From Epiperipatus broadwayi (Eukaryota > Onychophora > Udeonychophora > Euonychophora > Peripatidae), in assembly GCA_028023455.1 (NCBI GenBank), contig JAQFVV010000017.1, positions 6,294,098 through 6,358,097 of the forward strand: DNA of 64,000 nucleotides, read 5' to 3'. Within the stretch, counting starts at the first letter, position 1. The number at the start of each line of letters is the position of its first letter. Below the pieces are notes generated by a model. The model had not been told where the DNA came from, made no database searches, and worked only from the letters and a program-made list of their open reading frames with translations. Made by a program: the position numbers and the translations under genes. Below are positions 43,040-54,934 of the stretch, piece by piece.

Positions 43040-43440
43040 GAAAAAGTAGAATATAATCAATTTAGAAACATGTCTTTAAATTAAGTGTTAGTAATGTTTT
43101 AATTCTCTTGTTTACTAACTCAATTTGCTTTTGATCATGAATGTTTTTATTTCCCAAACCATCTACTTCTACAATTAGCATTCTAATCACCCATAATAAT
43201 AATATTTTCCTTAAATTTGCATTTATTTAGAATTACTTCCAACAAATCATAAATTGTTTCAACACTATGTCGTTATCCTTTGTTGTGGGCATATAAACCT
43301 CTACCAACACCAAATTTACAGATGTTGCCACAAATCAAACCCAAATCAATCTACTGCATACTGTTTTGCAAAGAAACCATCCACTTCCGAATCCATATCA
43401 ATCCATTTTTTGTTACTAAATGCAAGTATCGTAGACATTG
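43040..43440 (-). mobile_element. LINE endonuclease fragment
   Basis: Minus strand: YMPTTKDNDIVLKQF (near 43300), then NGLG-KN-HDQ in decayed form (VDGLGNKNIHDQKQIEL, 43170), which fits the APE endonuclease blocks Y-PT--DN and G-G--N--G--L. It is not LINE-alpha and perhaps belongs to LINE-delta. It lies downstream of a reverse transcriptase piece on the same strand, so it belongs to a separate insertion. Confidence 0.5.
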
Positions 43441-44149
43441 ATTAAGAACTCACCTTCATTAACCTATCTATTATCAGATACAGTACATTCACTCCCATTT
43501 TCTATATCTCTTGCATTAAATTTTCCAATTTAATTGTTTTCAACATCCATTCTTCAATTCTACATTATCATTTTAGCATAGGGATTTCACTGATGATAAT
43601 ATGAAAAAGCCTTATTCTTTCTCTACCAGCTCATTGCCCCACTTTCTTAATCAGGAAGAGTTCTAGAGTTGCCATTCGCTGATTAAATCATCAACAATGT
43701 CAAACATCAAAAGAAATACCACCTGAAAATAATGTGATGATTTCCTGTTACTCTTCACATCACTGTTTTATTACCAGTAAAGACGAATGTAAACAAAACT
43801 AGAAAATGTTCAAGGAAAATGAGTTCCTCTGCCTTCCTAATCATTGAAAACTTTTATTTACTAATTTTTTTCATCATATGTCTTCAAAATTATATTTACC
43901 AGTAATTTGAGTAAAGGACCCTTGTAGGGTCATATCAGCCAGGGCATTTGTTATTTTTGCTTGTAATTAATTGAAATGAAACACCACTGATATTCCATTT
44001 TGATATATGCTTCATGAAGGTGACAAGAAACCATTCTAATATCCTCTATCATAAAAGTAGAAACAAAAGTTGAAGCTAATAGACATCTATTGAAGTTACG
44101 TTTTCAATTCAAACGCTTCATATTTTTTCCCAAGAATAATAATCTTAGC

Positions 44150-44700
44150 CTTATATCAGAATGTAGAAACAAACTATGGCAGACCTCATGCAAATTTCAA
44201 CACAAATGTTTTGTTTAACTGCATCAAATGCCATGACTAAGTCAATAAAAAAAAAAAAATCATATTGTTTACATTTGTCTTGCCGAACAAATAAAACCAC
44301 AATGCTTTTAAATTTTCTAAAGTCACCACGAATCCCTAGTAGCCATCCATTCAATAAAATTGTTGTAGTTAATGTTATTTTATGATAATTACTATAGATT
44401 TTTCTACACCATTTAAAAAGAACAACAGCAACATATTTACAATAAGATGGTACAATTTCAAAGACTCAATATATTCTAATAATGTTGAAATGACTTTATT
44501 TTAAAATTTCTCCAGACTTTCCATCAAGACCCAAGTTAAAACGAAAAGCCATTTTAACTTCATCAAGCTGTACATTTTCTGTCCAAATAAAAGGATATAT
44601 CAATAAAAAAAGAATCATCTGCATTCTCATATCATTATTCAAATGGTAATGAAAATATTTCCTCCAACTGTATGAAATATCATTATCATATAACAAGATT
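44150..44700 (-). mobile_element. LINE reverse transcriptase fragment
   Basis: Minus strand: NVQLDEVKMAFRFNLGLDGK (44577), the linker P-L-EV--A----K--G-D before the reverse transcriptase, then YDFFFFIDLVMAFDAVKQ (44280), the F-D---AFD catalytic motif A. The part between is decayed. The stretch 43450-44150 has no clear motif. Confidence 0.55.
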
Positions 44701-45180
44701 CATCATCTGATTTAATAGGATTACGATATCATTTTTCACATCCACATAGTGCTTTCAATGCTTCAAAAAAATGTTTAATCTGACTATGACCAGAAAATGA
44801 TTACACATCCTTTACAGTTTTAATAGTTTATAAAAATGATATACATTATAATGATATATCCTAATATTATTCAGGCTACGAAATAAAATTTGAATTTACC
44901 AATGCTTATAAGATGCCTACAAATTAATTGAATAGTGGATTGTGCTTTAGTTCAAGAAGACTAATAAATTGGAATTATCCAGTAAAATCAATCAAGTCGA
45001 GCTATATGTATTTTTCACTAATCAACAGATTCTGATATGACTTAATGAATAATATTTCTGTAGTGTTATTTTCACTACACCACTCTCACACAAGGGAAGG
45101 GATGGTTTCTATCTGTTTTTAACACCTTGTGGATGAATGTAATCATAAACATATGACCAAAGACATGTGAAAAAGATGTT

Positions 45181-45239
45181 ATGATCCCCAAGATGGAAAT
45201 TTTGTGCTGAACCAGCACTCATCAGTGGGCCCAGATCAC
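45181..45239 (-). ncRNA. FB-D hammerhead, left arm, GAAA mutated
   Basis: Minus strand: GTGATCTGGGCCCA, CTGATGA, a perfect stem II GTGCTG-GTT-CAGCAC, then AAAAT instead of GAAAT, TTCC, ATC, TTGGGGATCAT. The first half and stem II are ideal. The G12 change should abolish activity. Confidence 0.65.
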
Positions 45240-45352
45240 ATTCCCTCATACATATCTTTATCTTCATTCAGTATATATAGATAGGGAATTATGACAGTTT
45301 AATTGATGTGTCAAATTTACCACTCTCACAAGTTTGATACAAATCATTTAAT

Positions 45353-45422
45353 AAAACACTAAACATCACATGATCACCATCTCATGCTAGCACATTCTAT
45401 AAGGAGAGTTTTTGCCTATTTA
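45353..45422. mobile_element. Mini FB-A, 70 bp, inside FB-D
   Basis: The exact target duplication AAATCATTTAAT is at 45341-45352 and 45423-45434. Only the end module (CATCACATGATCACCATCTC) and AAGGAGAGTTTTTGCCTATT remain. Confidence 0.85.
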
Positions 45423-45576
45423 AAATCATTTAATGGAAATATACTAATAATTTTTATTAGTCATTCATTAAACTAGAGATTATCCACTTAATGAATAACG
45501 TTTCTGTAGTGTAATTAAATTGTAATAATTGGCTATCTATATATACTTTAAATGATCAAGTTATGTGTAAGAGATT

Positions 45577-45635
45577 GTGATCTAGGCCAACTGATGAGTG
45601 CTGTTTCAGCATTAAATGTGAATTTTGGGGATCAT
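45577..45635 (+). ncRNA. FB-D hammerhead, right arm, GAAA mutated
   Basis: GTGATC-TAGG-CCAA, CTGATGA, GTGCTG-TTT-CAGCAT, TAAAT instead of GAAAT, GTGA, ATT (cleavage position), TTGG-GG-ATCAT. Stem I (CCAA/TTGG, TGATC/GATCA) and stem II are good. The G12 change makes it probably inactive. Confidence 0.65.
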
Positions 45636-45884
45636 ACAGCCTTTTCACATGTCTTATATCATATGTTCATGATTATACCCCTCCACAAGGTGTGAAAAAT
45701 GGATAGAAACCAGTCTCTACCTTGCGTGAGAGTGGTGTAGTGAAAATTACACTATAAAAATATTATCCATTAAGTGGATAATCTCTAGTCTACTGAATAA
45801 TTAATGAAAAATTATTAATATATTTCTGATAATATGAATTTGTTAATTTTATAAACTAAATAGAGATCACAGTATATATATATA

Positions 45885-46335
45885 AATATAATGCCATACG
45901 AAATTTATCAAGTCTATTTTTAAATAATAATTAAACTATCCTCTAGCTGCCATGTTCAATAACTTTTTACAGTAAGAAAATGGGCCACTTCTTACCATAT
46001 TTTGGATATTTTTAGTTAGAGTTATCCAGAACAATAACAGCTAACTGATATTAAGTTTATAGAGCAAAGATATTTCATTCACTTCTAAATCCCAATAATA
46101 AACAAGTATGTAATGATAAATAAACAAACATGAAATGATAAATAATATTTTAATATTGCATAAATATAATGTCATGTGAAATTTATCGTCTATTTTAAAT
46201 AATAATTGAACTGTCCTCTAGCGGCCATGTTAAATAACTTTTTACAGTAAGAAAATGGACCATGACAATTAATGAGCAGATCAATTATTATTTAAAATAG
46301 AGTTGGTAAATTTCACATTATATTTATTAAATATT
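45885..46335. repeat. Direct and inverted repeat cluster (FB-E)
   Basis: Two direct copies of about 105 bases (45886-45996 and 46160-46262) share ATAATTAAACTATCCTCTAG-type sequence, GCCATGTT-AATAACTTTTTA and CAGTAAGAAAATGG. A short inverted part (ATTATTTAAAATAGAGTTGG to AATTTCAC) follows at 46288. It is non-coding and possibly the remains of another foldback family. Confidence 0.6.
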
Positions 46336-46369
46336 AAAATATTATTTGTCATTACATATGAATGTGTGT

Positions 46370-46570
46370 ACAGTGTGTAGATGTATCATTTTCAATCATT
46401 ATCAATCGAAATTTCCAAGTATAATTCATTTCTCCATCCATAGTTTTTCTTTCCACATCACACCAATAAGCTTCCATACTCATCCATTCATCTCACATGT
46501 GCTCTTGAGTATGTCATATTGGGGATCTTGATTTCAGGGATTCCAAAATCACTTGAAAATTTAAAAAAAT
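46370..46570 (-). mobile_element. LINE-alpha C-terminal fragment
   Basis: The minus strand has AHVRWMDEYGS-like sequence near 46470 (HVRWMDEIRK in the 42.9 kb copy), then NELYLEISID-like sequence. It begins within the sequence coding the C-terminal basic region. Stops present. Confidence 0.5.
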
Positions 46571-46599
46571 ATTAAATATTGCTTGTATCATTAAGAACA

Positions 46600-46665
46600 G
46601 TTTTTGATAGTTGAAAGAATTAAGAGACTTAAAAGGAGTTGAGCTGTACATATTACTAGATAAAC
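46600..46665 (+). mobile_element. LINE-alpha fragment, plus strand
   Basis: The plus strand reads IVERIKRLKRS and a decayed AGHI-R, matching VTDLIEKVKRLKWSWAGHI of the 42.75 kb copy. It is short and dead. Confidence 0.45.
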
Positions 46666-47115
46666 TGTTGAAATCAGTGCCCATATTAGGTAAAGGTTGC
46701 TCTATTTAGATTCAAAAAAGCTGTCTTTATCAGATGACTCTTTGAATGACCAAGAAAAGGTTGGTTCACAGATAGATAACATATCAGAAAATATGACCAT
46801 TATTACCATTAGAGGAATAAACTGCATCTTACTTACAAATAAAATGGGACCTAGTTTGACCATTATCATTATTTTATGAGTGAATATTATTTAAAAATAA
46901 TGAGAAAATCATTATTATACTGCCATAACATTTGACATACAAACATATGTACAGAAACATAAAAATAGTAATCATTCTGCATAATATTTGTCATTTTTGT
47001 CTCATGACACCTACTCTACTCAATACATTTTGGCCAAACTATGCATGGTCAATTCAAAACTTAATTATTTCTCATTAGGTGAGATTTCTCCTTTAAAATA
47101 TATATCCCTTAGTCA
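46666..47115. other. No recognisable feature
   Basis: A 60-codon open stretch at 46697-46879 shows no motif. The rest is AT-rich DNA. Confidence 0.4.
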
Positions 47116-47119
47116 AGCA

Positions 47120-47290
47120 TTGTTAGCTAAGAGATCATCGCAGCTGCCTTGCAAGCAAGAAGTTGGTTGCAGACAGTTGGGGGTTCGCGTCCCGGCCGAT
47201 GCTATGTCATATGAAAATATATATATATATCCCTTATCTCAATCCCTTCCCATAAATGACTGCAAAGGAAGGATTAAAAAATTATAAATA
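47120..47290 (+). repeat. SINE-2 copy
   Basis: TTGTTAGCTAAGAGATCATC, CTGCCTTGCAAGCAAGAAG and GGGGGTTCGCGTCCCGGCC form a tRNA-like head with a B-box-like GGTTCGCGTCC. CCGATGCTATGTCATATGAA then (AT)n and GGAAGGATTAAAAAATTATA follow. The head matches 17311-17415. Confidence 0.6.
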
Positions 47291-47639
47291 TTGGAAGTAA
47301 ATATCAGAGATAAAACATAGTGCAATGAAGTGAAAGAATTTTGAATCATGGGTGATGGCGTGGAGGTAATTTAATATATTTATAAAGATATTACACACGG
47401 GAAAGAGAAAGGTGTATTTAATTAAAAAATCAGATATATTAATCTTTAACTGCGGTTTAAAGTTTATATCTGGGTTCGAAACAATCTCTAGTTTAGTAAA
47501 TGATTAGTGATAGTCCCTATTGTATTTATCTGGAGTGGATGGTGTCAAAGTTGTGGGCGGAGTAAGTTTGACATTTTCAAATCAAAATGTAACAATATAT
47601 AAAATGAAAGTGGTAATTGGAGTTACATGTGAAAGTGTA

Positions 47640-48310
<671 letters not shown>

Positions 48311-48639
48311 ATCAAAGCATACATATGGATATTTATTATCTTCTCAATAACTTACTAACGATTAGCTCTATCGGTTTATAATTTATACATGCATTAGCTT
48401 AAACATGTTCGAACACAAACACTCATGTGATTTCAATACAATCTTCTGGGAATTAAATTGGCACATTTTGTACATATAGATATTTCTAATTGTTCTAAGT
48501 GTGATCAACCATATTTTACAATTGCTAAATACAAAATTTATTCCGTGAACACTATGAATAATATAACCTTATTTTTTCTCACTGTGATGAAATAATAAAA
48601 ATTAATTATTTAATTATATGTACGATGTGCCCCAGTGAA
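48311..48639. other. No recognisable feature
   Basis: Short AT-rich spacer between two mariner remnants, perhaps the leader of the first one. Confidence 0.35.
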
Positions 48640-49130
48640 AAGATGACTGGTTCTCTCAGTTTCCGATATTACTATCTTTGAATTATTACGTGTGGTATAT
48701 AGTGATACAGTTTAGCGTTTCATCACAAAAATTTTTAACTTCTAATATGTCTGGATTACGATTTACTACTTGAAATGGGACAGCGTGTTTCATATCTTCA
48801 TGGACCATCTTTAATGCTATCCCTGCTGTCATAAAATCATGCAAATGACTAAAAAATATGTTTGCAACTCATGGCTTAATGGCTACATAGTTTGAATAAT
48901 TGCCAATGTTTCAGCAACAGTTTTGCCCAATTTAAAACAAAGTTAATATTAACATGTTGCTCCATTGTAAGTCAAGGTACGAAACACACTGATACAATTT
49001 ATGTTCTGACATGTGATCCAGATGTGCTTTAAAATTTTTATGGCGAACAGCTAAACTATGCCGCTATGTAAGACACGCATTGATTCAGAGATCACACAGT
49101 TGGTAGCTCGGAGCACCAGTAACTTTTTCA
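48640..49130 (-). pseudogene. Second mariner remnant, N-terminus and leader
   Basis: The minus strand reads MEQHVNINFVLNWAKLLLKH (48972) followed by degraded AMSCKHIF and WFYD-RDSI-DGP, the mariner pattern EQR-N--F---LGK---ET then YGD-A-S---VFEW. The leader (48975-49130: CTAAACTATGCCGCTATGTA and GATTCAGAGATCACACAG) matches the 13.8 kb remnant. Stops and shifts throughout. Confidence 0.65.
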
Positions 49131-49202
49131 GTAGTATACTCTATATACATGATTTTTGATCGCATTGTTAGGCTATTTACTTATACTCATAACATAAGTT
49201 AT

Positions 49203-49275
49203 AGAGATCGGAGAAGATGGATTAAACTTGGAGAGACCTTCGTCCTTCGGTGGATCGATAATAAATGAAAATGAT
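49203..49275 (+). mobile_element. LINE-alpha 3' end
   Basis: The plus strand reads DRRRWIKLGETFVLRWIDN, the C-terminus of LINE-alpha (WFEFGETFFLQWTDNG at 42.94 kb), followed by ATAAATGAAAATGATAAC. It is a very short 5'-truncated copy. Confidence 0.65.
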
Positions 49276-49599
49276 AACATATAAATTTGAAGTTACATTA
49301 AGTATAAACATTTTGCTATTATGGAAATCACGATTTATCAACATGAGCTGCCAAGAAATGCCAGGTAGGAACAAGTTGGGAACCAGTGATCGAGAGCATT
49401 TAAACACATTTTTCAATCCGAGTTTTTTGAGAAACTGATTTTACCCAAATTTAGAGGAAAATCAAAAAGTAATGCAACTTATTTTTATTTAAAAGTAACT
49501 CACATTTAAAAAAAAAAAATATTTCTAAACAAAATGTATTCCAAATTGCCTTTGATTTTTCAATTCAAGTAAATGCTAATAACCTTTTCAGAAATAATC

Positions 49600-49910
49600 A
49601 CTAAACATCATATGATTACCATTCTTTATGCTTACACAGAGGTTAAACTCTCCCTACAGTAGTGCCACTCAGTGCAAGCCAGAATAATCAATGGATGCAG
49701 GAAGGTTTGTGCTTAAAATCCCAACTAGTGCCTATTCATCCAATATCCCCAGACTTGTTTCGAGCTTGCGGTCTTCATCAGTGAGGAACATTGGATCTGA
49801 GAGCACTGCACCTAGATTTTAGGATCTAATGCAACCCTCCAGCTGCCATCTTTTACCTTATTAGCTAAGTATAAAGTTTTGAGTGAAATATGAAAACACA
49901 ATGTTTTCAA
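49600..49910 (-). mobile_element. FB-A single arm
   Basis: It starts with the end module AAACATCATATGATTACC, then GGTTAAACTCTCCCTACAG and the ribozyme on the minus strand, and ends after ATAAAGTTTTGAGTG. A target duplication was not clear (AGAAATA at both sides). Confidence 0.75.
49736..49802 (-). ncRNA. Hammerhead ribozyme, complete core
   Basis: Minus strand: CTC-AG-ATCCAAT-GT-TCCTCA, CTGATGA, a weakened stem II (GAC-CGCAA-GCT), CGAAAC-AA-GTC, TGGGGA-TA-TTGGAT-GAA. The base before GAAA is C instead of A. Catalytic bases are complete. Confidence 0.72.
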
Positions 49911-50325
49911 TTGAGAAATAGTTTATAATAAAATAAATTATTACCTAAATAAAATAAAATGCAAATAAATTTCATAAACATCATTTGCAATATACCATAT
50001 GAAAGTCTGAGGCAAACATTTTATCGCAGATCTTTTAGGCGACACTTTGAGGAATGATTTATTTGATATCACTAAAACCTGAAGACAGTATTCAATCAGT
50101 TAAGAACTATAGTATGATGTTTTTCATGAAGATGATAGAAGACTATACTACAATTTCACAAACAGTTCAAAAAAATTATTCATTGCAAATATTTTTTGGT
50201 CTAATTATCTAAGTATCTAATATTATAAAGTTTTAAAGCTCAATGAATAAAATGACAACGGGACTCTTTCTCGACTCAATTTAAACATATAGGTATAGGA
50301 AGTAAGAGTAAAAAACATTAATTAC

Positions 50326-50459
50326 TTGCCCCTTTTTTTAGTAACCATCACTCTAATAATTTTCTTTTTTTCAATTTCTTCGGTATTGCTTTCTAAGTTT
50401 GAAAATAATTTCCGAATAGCATGATGAATTTTTGTACGGTATTCTTTATCATCTCCTAC
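50326..50459 (-). CDS. PUS7: PUS7 exon, KIHHAI block
   Basis: This 134-base exon has the acceptor TTCTTTTTTAG and the donor GTAATT. It reads VGDDKEYRTKIHHAIRKLF, then SNLESNT, and ends in a basic run TKKRGK. PUS7 proteins have D-KE-RT-IH-AI--LFP-LET at this point, followed by a variable basic stretch before the WP motif of the next exon. The exon leaves two bases (AA) of a split codon, which the first base (A) of the exon at 35611 completes as lysine. The basic tail is typical of the family's variable linker. Confidence 0.83.
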
Positions 50460-50872
50460 CTAAAAAAGAAATAAGCGTACATTATTATGAAGTATATTTA
50501 ATAAATTGCAATTCTATTAAATTTAGAGTTACAATTCCTTTTATAATAAAAGTAAAAAATAATGAAAAAATGGACGAGACCCCCCAAAAGACAATCTGGA
50601 TATAAAATTTAAAAAGGACGCAAACCACTAAATAAAATCATTTCTATATAAGCACTAATTAAGCAATAAACTCTAGATGACAGATTTGTCTCCTCTGATA
50701 ATTCAAAGTTTATATAGTAATTTTTAAAGAGTAATAAAAAATTTAAAGTTAAAGGAATGCTTTTATTCACATAAATGAAATAAAAACTAAATTTCATTCA
50801 GCCTTCATAAATAAAAACATGGAATGATAACGCTAGAATATCAAAAACTTTATTCTAAAATCATATATATAC

Positions 50873-50959
50873 CTCAATTTCCACACTAGCTTTTTCATCT
50901 TTAGAGTCTTCCAATTTTTGCAGTTTTTCTTTTATGTCGGTAGAAAAAATATCATCAAT
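50873..50959 (-). CDS. PUS7: PUS7 exon, charged helix linker
   Basis: This 87-base exon (29 codons, phase 0 to phase 0) has the acceptor TTTTTTACAG and the donor GTATAT. It reads IDDIFSTDIKEKLQKLEDSK and ends ASVEIE. The family has a segment of the same type here, with glutamates and lysines followed by SVAIE, linking the YSDF motif to the next block. It joins in frame to the exon at 62244 upstream and to 50459 downstream across a short intron of 413 bases. Identification rests on order, phase and the LEEL-like and SVxIE patterns together. Confidence 0.8.
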
Positions 50960-51890
50960 CTGTAAAAAAATACAAACACATACATATATATTAATTATCT
51001 ATTCAATAATTGAAATGTTTGGTGTGATAACAATTATGGGTGATAGATTAAAAAGAATATCTGCATCTGTTGTAAATAGTATTGCAAATATGTCTATAAT
51101 CAAGAACTAATTTGTGCTAATTTTGTTTCTAATATGTGACCATTATCCCATCTCCAAATAATAATAAACTTTATAGTTGAAAAACATTTTTGCGCCAACA
51201 TTTATAATTAAAATACTGAGTCTCATAAATCACAAATTTTGATCAAAGAAATATACAAAATACATTATAAACAAATTAAATTCAGAAATGTTAATAACAT
51301 ATATTTTATAAAGTGTAATTCAATATATAGGGAAGGTCCACTATACAGGAAAGATTAAAAAATTATAAGTATTTTACCGCTTAGCACAACTTTCAACCAG
51401 GTTGGTCATTCATATTCATAGCACAAAGACAGGTATATGTGGAAAAATGAAAATATAGTTTAATTAATATGCACATCTGTAAATTTACATATGCCACTTG
51501 CATGATAATGGAAAGCATGAGTCTTTTTTTATTTATCGCCTGGATGTTGTATGCAATAAACAATGCCTCTTTGTATTTTCTCTTTTGATCATTACATTCA
51601 GCGCAAACAACTTTAATGTCAGGCGGATTGAAATTATGACCCGACTCGATCTCATGCTCTAAAAATACTGATTTTACATTAGAATCCGTTTTAGCGCATT
51701 TATATATATACTTGTGTTCTGCTATAATTTAGTTTTTGCTTCTTTCAATATTTCTTATAATACATTGTACATGCTTAAAACTGCATTTATATATGTAATA
51801 TGTGGGGTTCGAACTCAGACTTTCACACGACCCACCACTCTCAGTGCCATCTCATATTGCTGACCCACCTGATCACACACATGTTGAAAA
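50960..51890. other. PUS7 intron, mostly featureless
   Basis: AT-rich DNA. At 51330-51370 GGAAAGATTAAAAAATTATAAG resembles the SINE-2 tail. At 51785-51850 GGGGTTCGAACTCAGAC read on the minus strand gives a B-box-like GTTCGAACCCC that may belong to FB-D or a decayed SINE. Confidence 0.35.
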
Positions 51891-51895
51891 GATAA

Positions 51896-51953
51896 ATAAT
51901 CACCAATATACGTATTTCATGCAAACCAGCAATCATCAGTTGGTCTAGATTAC
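51896..51953 (-). ncRNA. FB-D hammerhead ribozyme, complete core
   Basis: Minus strand: GTAATC-TAG-ACCAA, CTGATGA, stem II TTGC(TGGTTT)GCAT, GAAAT-ACGT-ATA with cleavage predicted between 51907 and 51906, TTGGT-GATTAT. Stem I has five pairs beside the core (ACCAA/TTGGT) and five more beyond a TAG bulge (TAATC/GATTA). Stem III is AT/AT closed by ACGT. All catalytic bases are present. The base pair at the foot of stem II is T-T. Confidence 0.78.
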
Positions 51954-51959
51954 TATCCT

Positions 51960-54675
51960 CATATATATATATATATATTGTAACCGTAAATTCTTGATGT
52001 CCAGCCAATGGCCACCGAAGGCCATTGTAGTTGGGCAGCCAAAATTGTAACCGTAAATTGTGTGGTCCCAATTACGTAATATAAGTGCACTAGGAATTGT
52101 AACTTCGATCACCTATCAATTCCCTTTGCACATTAACAGCTATTAAGAGCTGTTACCAAAAAAACATATCATGCTATCTATTTAATGCACCAAAGACCAC
52201 AATCAACATCTGGAGCAACTTACCATAGACCAAACTAATGATCTAACATAAACTTTTTACAATTTATTTGATCGCAGCCAGGGTATACCGCGAAGACCTA
52301 TCATAGTATTATTATAAAACACATTAAACAAATTATAAGTGCAATGTTATTACTTTTAAACCTTAATTTGCGATTTTTATGGTATGCGACCCTATGGCCG
52401 ACCATGTACAAGATGGCATAATTTGTGGAATTACATAAGATTATGAAATTTTAAACCATCTATATGATTTTTAATACGAATGCTAGTCCAGGTAAAGCTT
52501 TGCAATAAATAAATATAAATACTTGGGTTCTTTTTATAGTTTATCATATTACTGAGACTCTTATTATACTGACAAATGACAATTTAAAAACGTTAAGTAA
52601 ATATATTTAATCATATCATTATTTGGTAAATCTGTTCACAAGTTTAATAATTAATTTGTATTTTATACTAGAATCAACTACGCAAAGCCACAATGATGGA
52701 AAAGGTAAATGGGATTTTATTGTACCTTACCAATCATAAACTACCAAAGACGAAAAGCATCCAAATGTTTTCTCAAAAAATATTTATAAACTCTTATATC
52801 ATGTTGACGATAATATGTAATTCAATGTATGCTCTTCAATGTATGCTCTATCCCAAAATTTATGATTTCTGATGTTATGAATGACACATAGCAACGGCAC
52901 AGTAAGTTTAATTATAAATCAACGTTTATTTACAAATTTATGAACAATAAGTAATTAATTTCAATATTCTAAATAAAACATAAATAAACAAATAAAATAA
53001 ATAAATGATAATTCCATTGACTTTCTTCAATAACATCTCATAGGTACAGTTTTAAAATCTAATCATACCTTATTTCAATCTAATATAATGAATATTGATG
53101 AGATTATACGAAATTCAGCATCAAACTCATGAAATATTTAACGTCATTTCCAGATTCAATAAATCCCTACTGTACACCTATAATAATATAATAATAATAT
53201 GATGTCTGTATGATTTAGCTATAATGTAATCATTAATTAAAGTGACAATTTAAACTTACGTTCCGGTAAATAATAATCAACCAACAGTTAATTATTATGA
53301 AGTACTTGAATAGAATGTCCTGCTACCATTTAATAATCTAACCGATAAATTATGCTTACAAATGAACAAGATGATTTAGCAGATTAACTAAAATACTTTG
53401 CCCAACTTATATCTGTGAAACAAAACATATTCCTGTGGATGCATTCATCTACACATAGGAATTAACTAATACTAAACGTTTTGTGTATTTAAACACCATC
53501 ATAAAGTAATACGTATAATCACACAATTCCGCGGATTAACCACCGGCGCAGGAATGTGTGTAAAATACAAAAATGGCAATTAAAATAATCTGCGGATTAA
53601 CCACCAGCACAGATTAAAGCCCTTTAACATTCTAAAACAACATTATTATTTACTTCACATTAAAGTGCAAAATCATCCTCCTCAGTTCTTCTGACTATTC
53701 AGAATACACTAACACTTTAGCAAATGTGGGTTCTTGCATAATAAAATGTTACGCTAATCAGGACAACTAATGTACTACTTATCTTGCTTAAAATAAACAT
53801 GTGTAATATAATATAAGTAATATTGGCATAGGAATATAAATCTGGAAAGACTCACAAAATATCTCATAAAGATTGATATATCTCATGAATTCATTAAGTA
53901 CTGTTTAAGCTTTTTCGCGAGCGCTATTCTCTTGAATAAATATTTTATTCAACCCCTATTAATTTAAATTTAATAAATATAACTTTTGAACTTCATATGC
54001 AAGTTCATATAACGATAAAATTAAATTAATGTATTATTCATCAAAATATATAAAATTTAACGGTGTGTGTGTGATAAAACTAAATGTAAAGCATTTTATA
54101 GTTCAATACATGAATTTTAGCAGATGTGTGTATCACAAATTGGATTGTATAGCATTTTATAACTCCTAATGTGATCCGTGGAATCCATGTACGATGTGTA
54201 GAATAATGAGTATACGAGGTAATAGCTATAACTGTAGTTAAATTCCATACATGCAATTCTATCCATTTGATTAGTTATTATAAGCAACATTAGATTAACG
54301 ATTTTGCGTGGCTCCCCAAACATGAAACAATTTTAAAACATGATACACAGAATTTAAATGAAAATGTTTTTCATAAAGTTATTAATCTCTACATTTTTCT
54401 ATCAAAAGTGTTCCAAGTTTATCACATCCATGCAAGTATTTATTTATCCACGCGTTAATCCAGGAATACTAATTACAGCAATTAATTTATTCATTTCAAA
54501 CCGATGATACAATTATAAAATAGCTTTGCTTAATTCTTTGAAAACTGTTTATTATCCAAATGTTAAACAAATTAACTAGCAAATATTACTGGCATTGTAA
54601 AGTTAAATATCAATCAATATTATATTTTATTAGAATTAAAAAACGGAAATATTAAAATATTTTGATAACTTTAAC
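51960..54675. other. AT-rich PUS7 intron, local repeats only
   Basis: A (TA)n run lies at 51961-51979. ATTGTAACCGTAAATT occurs at 51978 and again at 52044. The phrase CGGATTAACCACCGGCGCAG, or its variant with AGCACAG, occurs at 53531 and 53592. No gene, RNA or mobile element was recognised. Confidence 0.45.
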
Positions 54676-54799
54676 GTTTTACTTTAACTTAAAATTCTTC
54701 TTTTTTAAAAAACAAATTTTCCTATTCATAAAACTTCTGTAATTAAAATACTTATTTAATTTTTCCAAATTGTAGAATAATAAATATTTCAAAACATAC

Positions 54800-54849
54800 C
54801 AAAATCTTGTATTTAATTCTTTCAAACTTAAACTGGGAAGCTCCGACAT
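54800..54849 (-). CDS. Candidate first coding exon of an unknown gene
   Basis: The minus strand has ATG at 54849, then MSELPSLSLKELNTRF and a strong donor GTATGT after 50 bases. The sequence has an amphipathic, protein-like composition and little of the AT-codon bias around it. The frame is open upstream to 54933. No family was recognised and no second exon was found. It could be a chance open stretch within the PUS7 intron. Confidence 0.2.
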
Positions 54850-54934
54850 TTTAAAAATGTAATATTGGAAATTATTACCGGTGATTCGATCCACTTGGCC
54901 AGCCGACTTGAACAGACTTTTTAAATTTAGCAAT

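Larger units (their letters stand above)
45045..45835. mobile_element. Foldback FB-D with two hammerhead arms
   Basis: The left arm (TAATGAATAATATTTCTGTAG ... CACTACACCACTCTCACACA) and the right arm (GCGTGAGAGTGGTGTAGTG ... AATATTATCCATTAAGTGGA) are reverse complements of about 250 bases. The loop holds another copy of the end segment (CTAGAGATTATCCACTTAATG at 45475), paralleling the loop-end repetition of FB-A. A tiny FB-A element sits at 45353-45422. There is no coding sequence. Confidence 0.8.
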
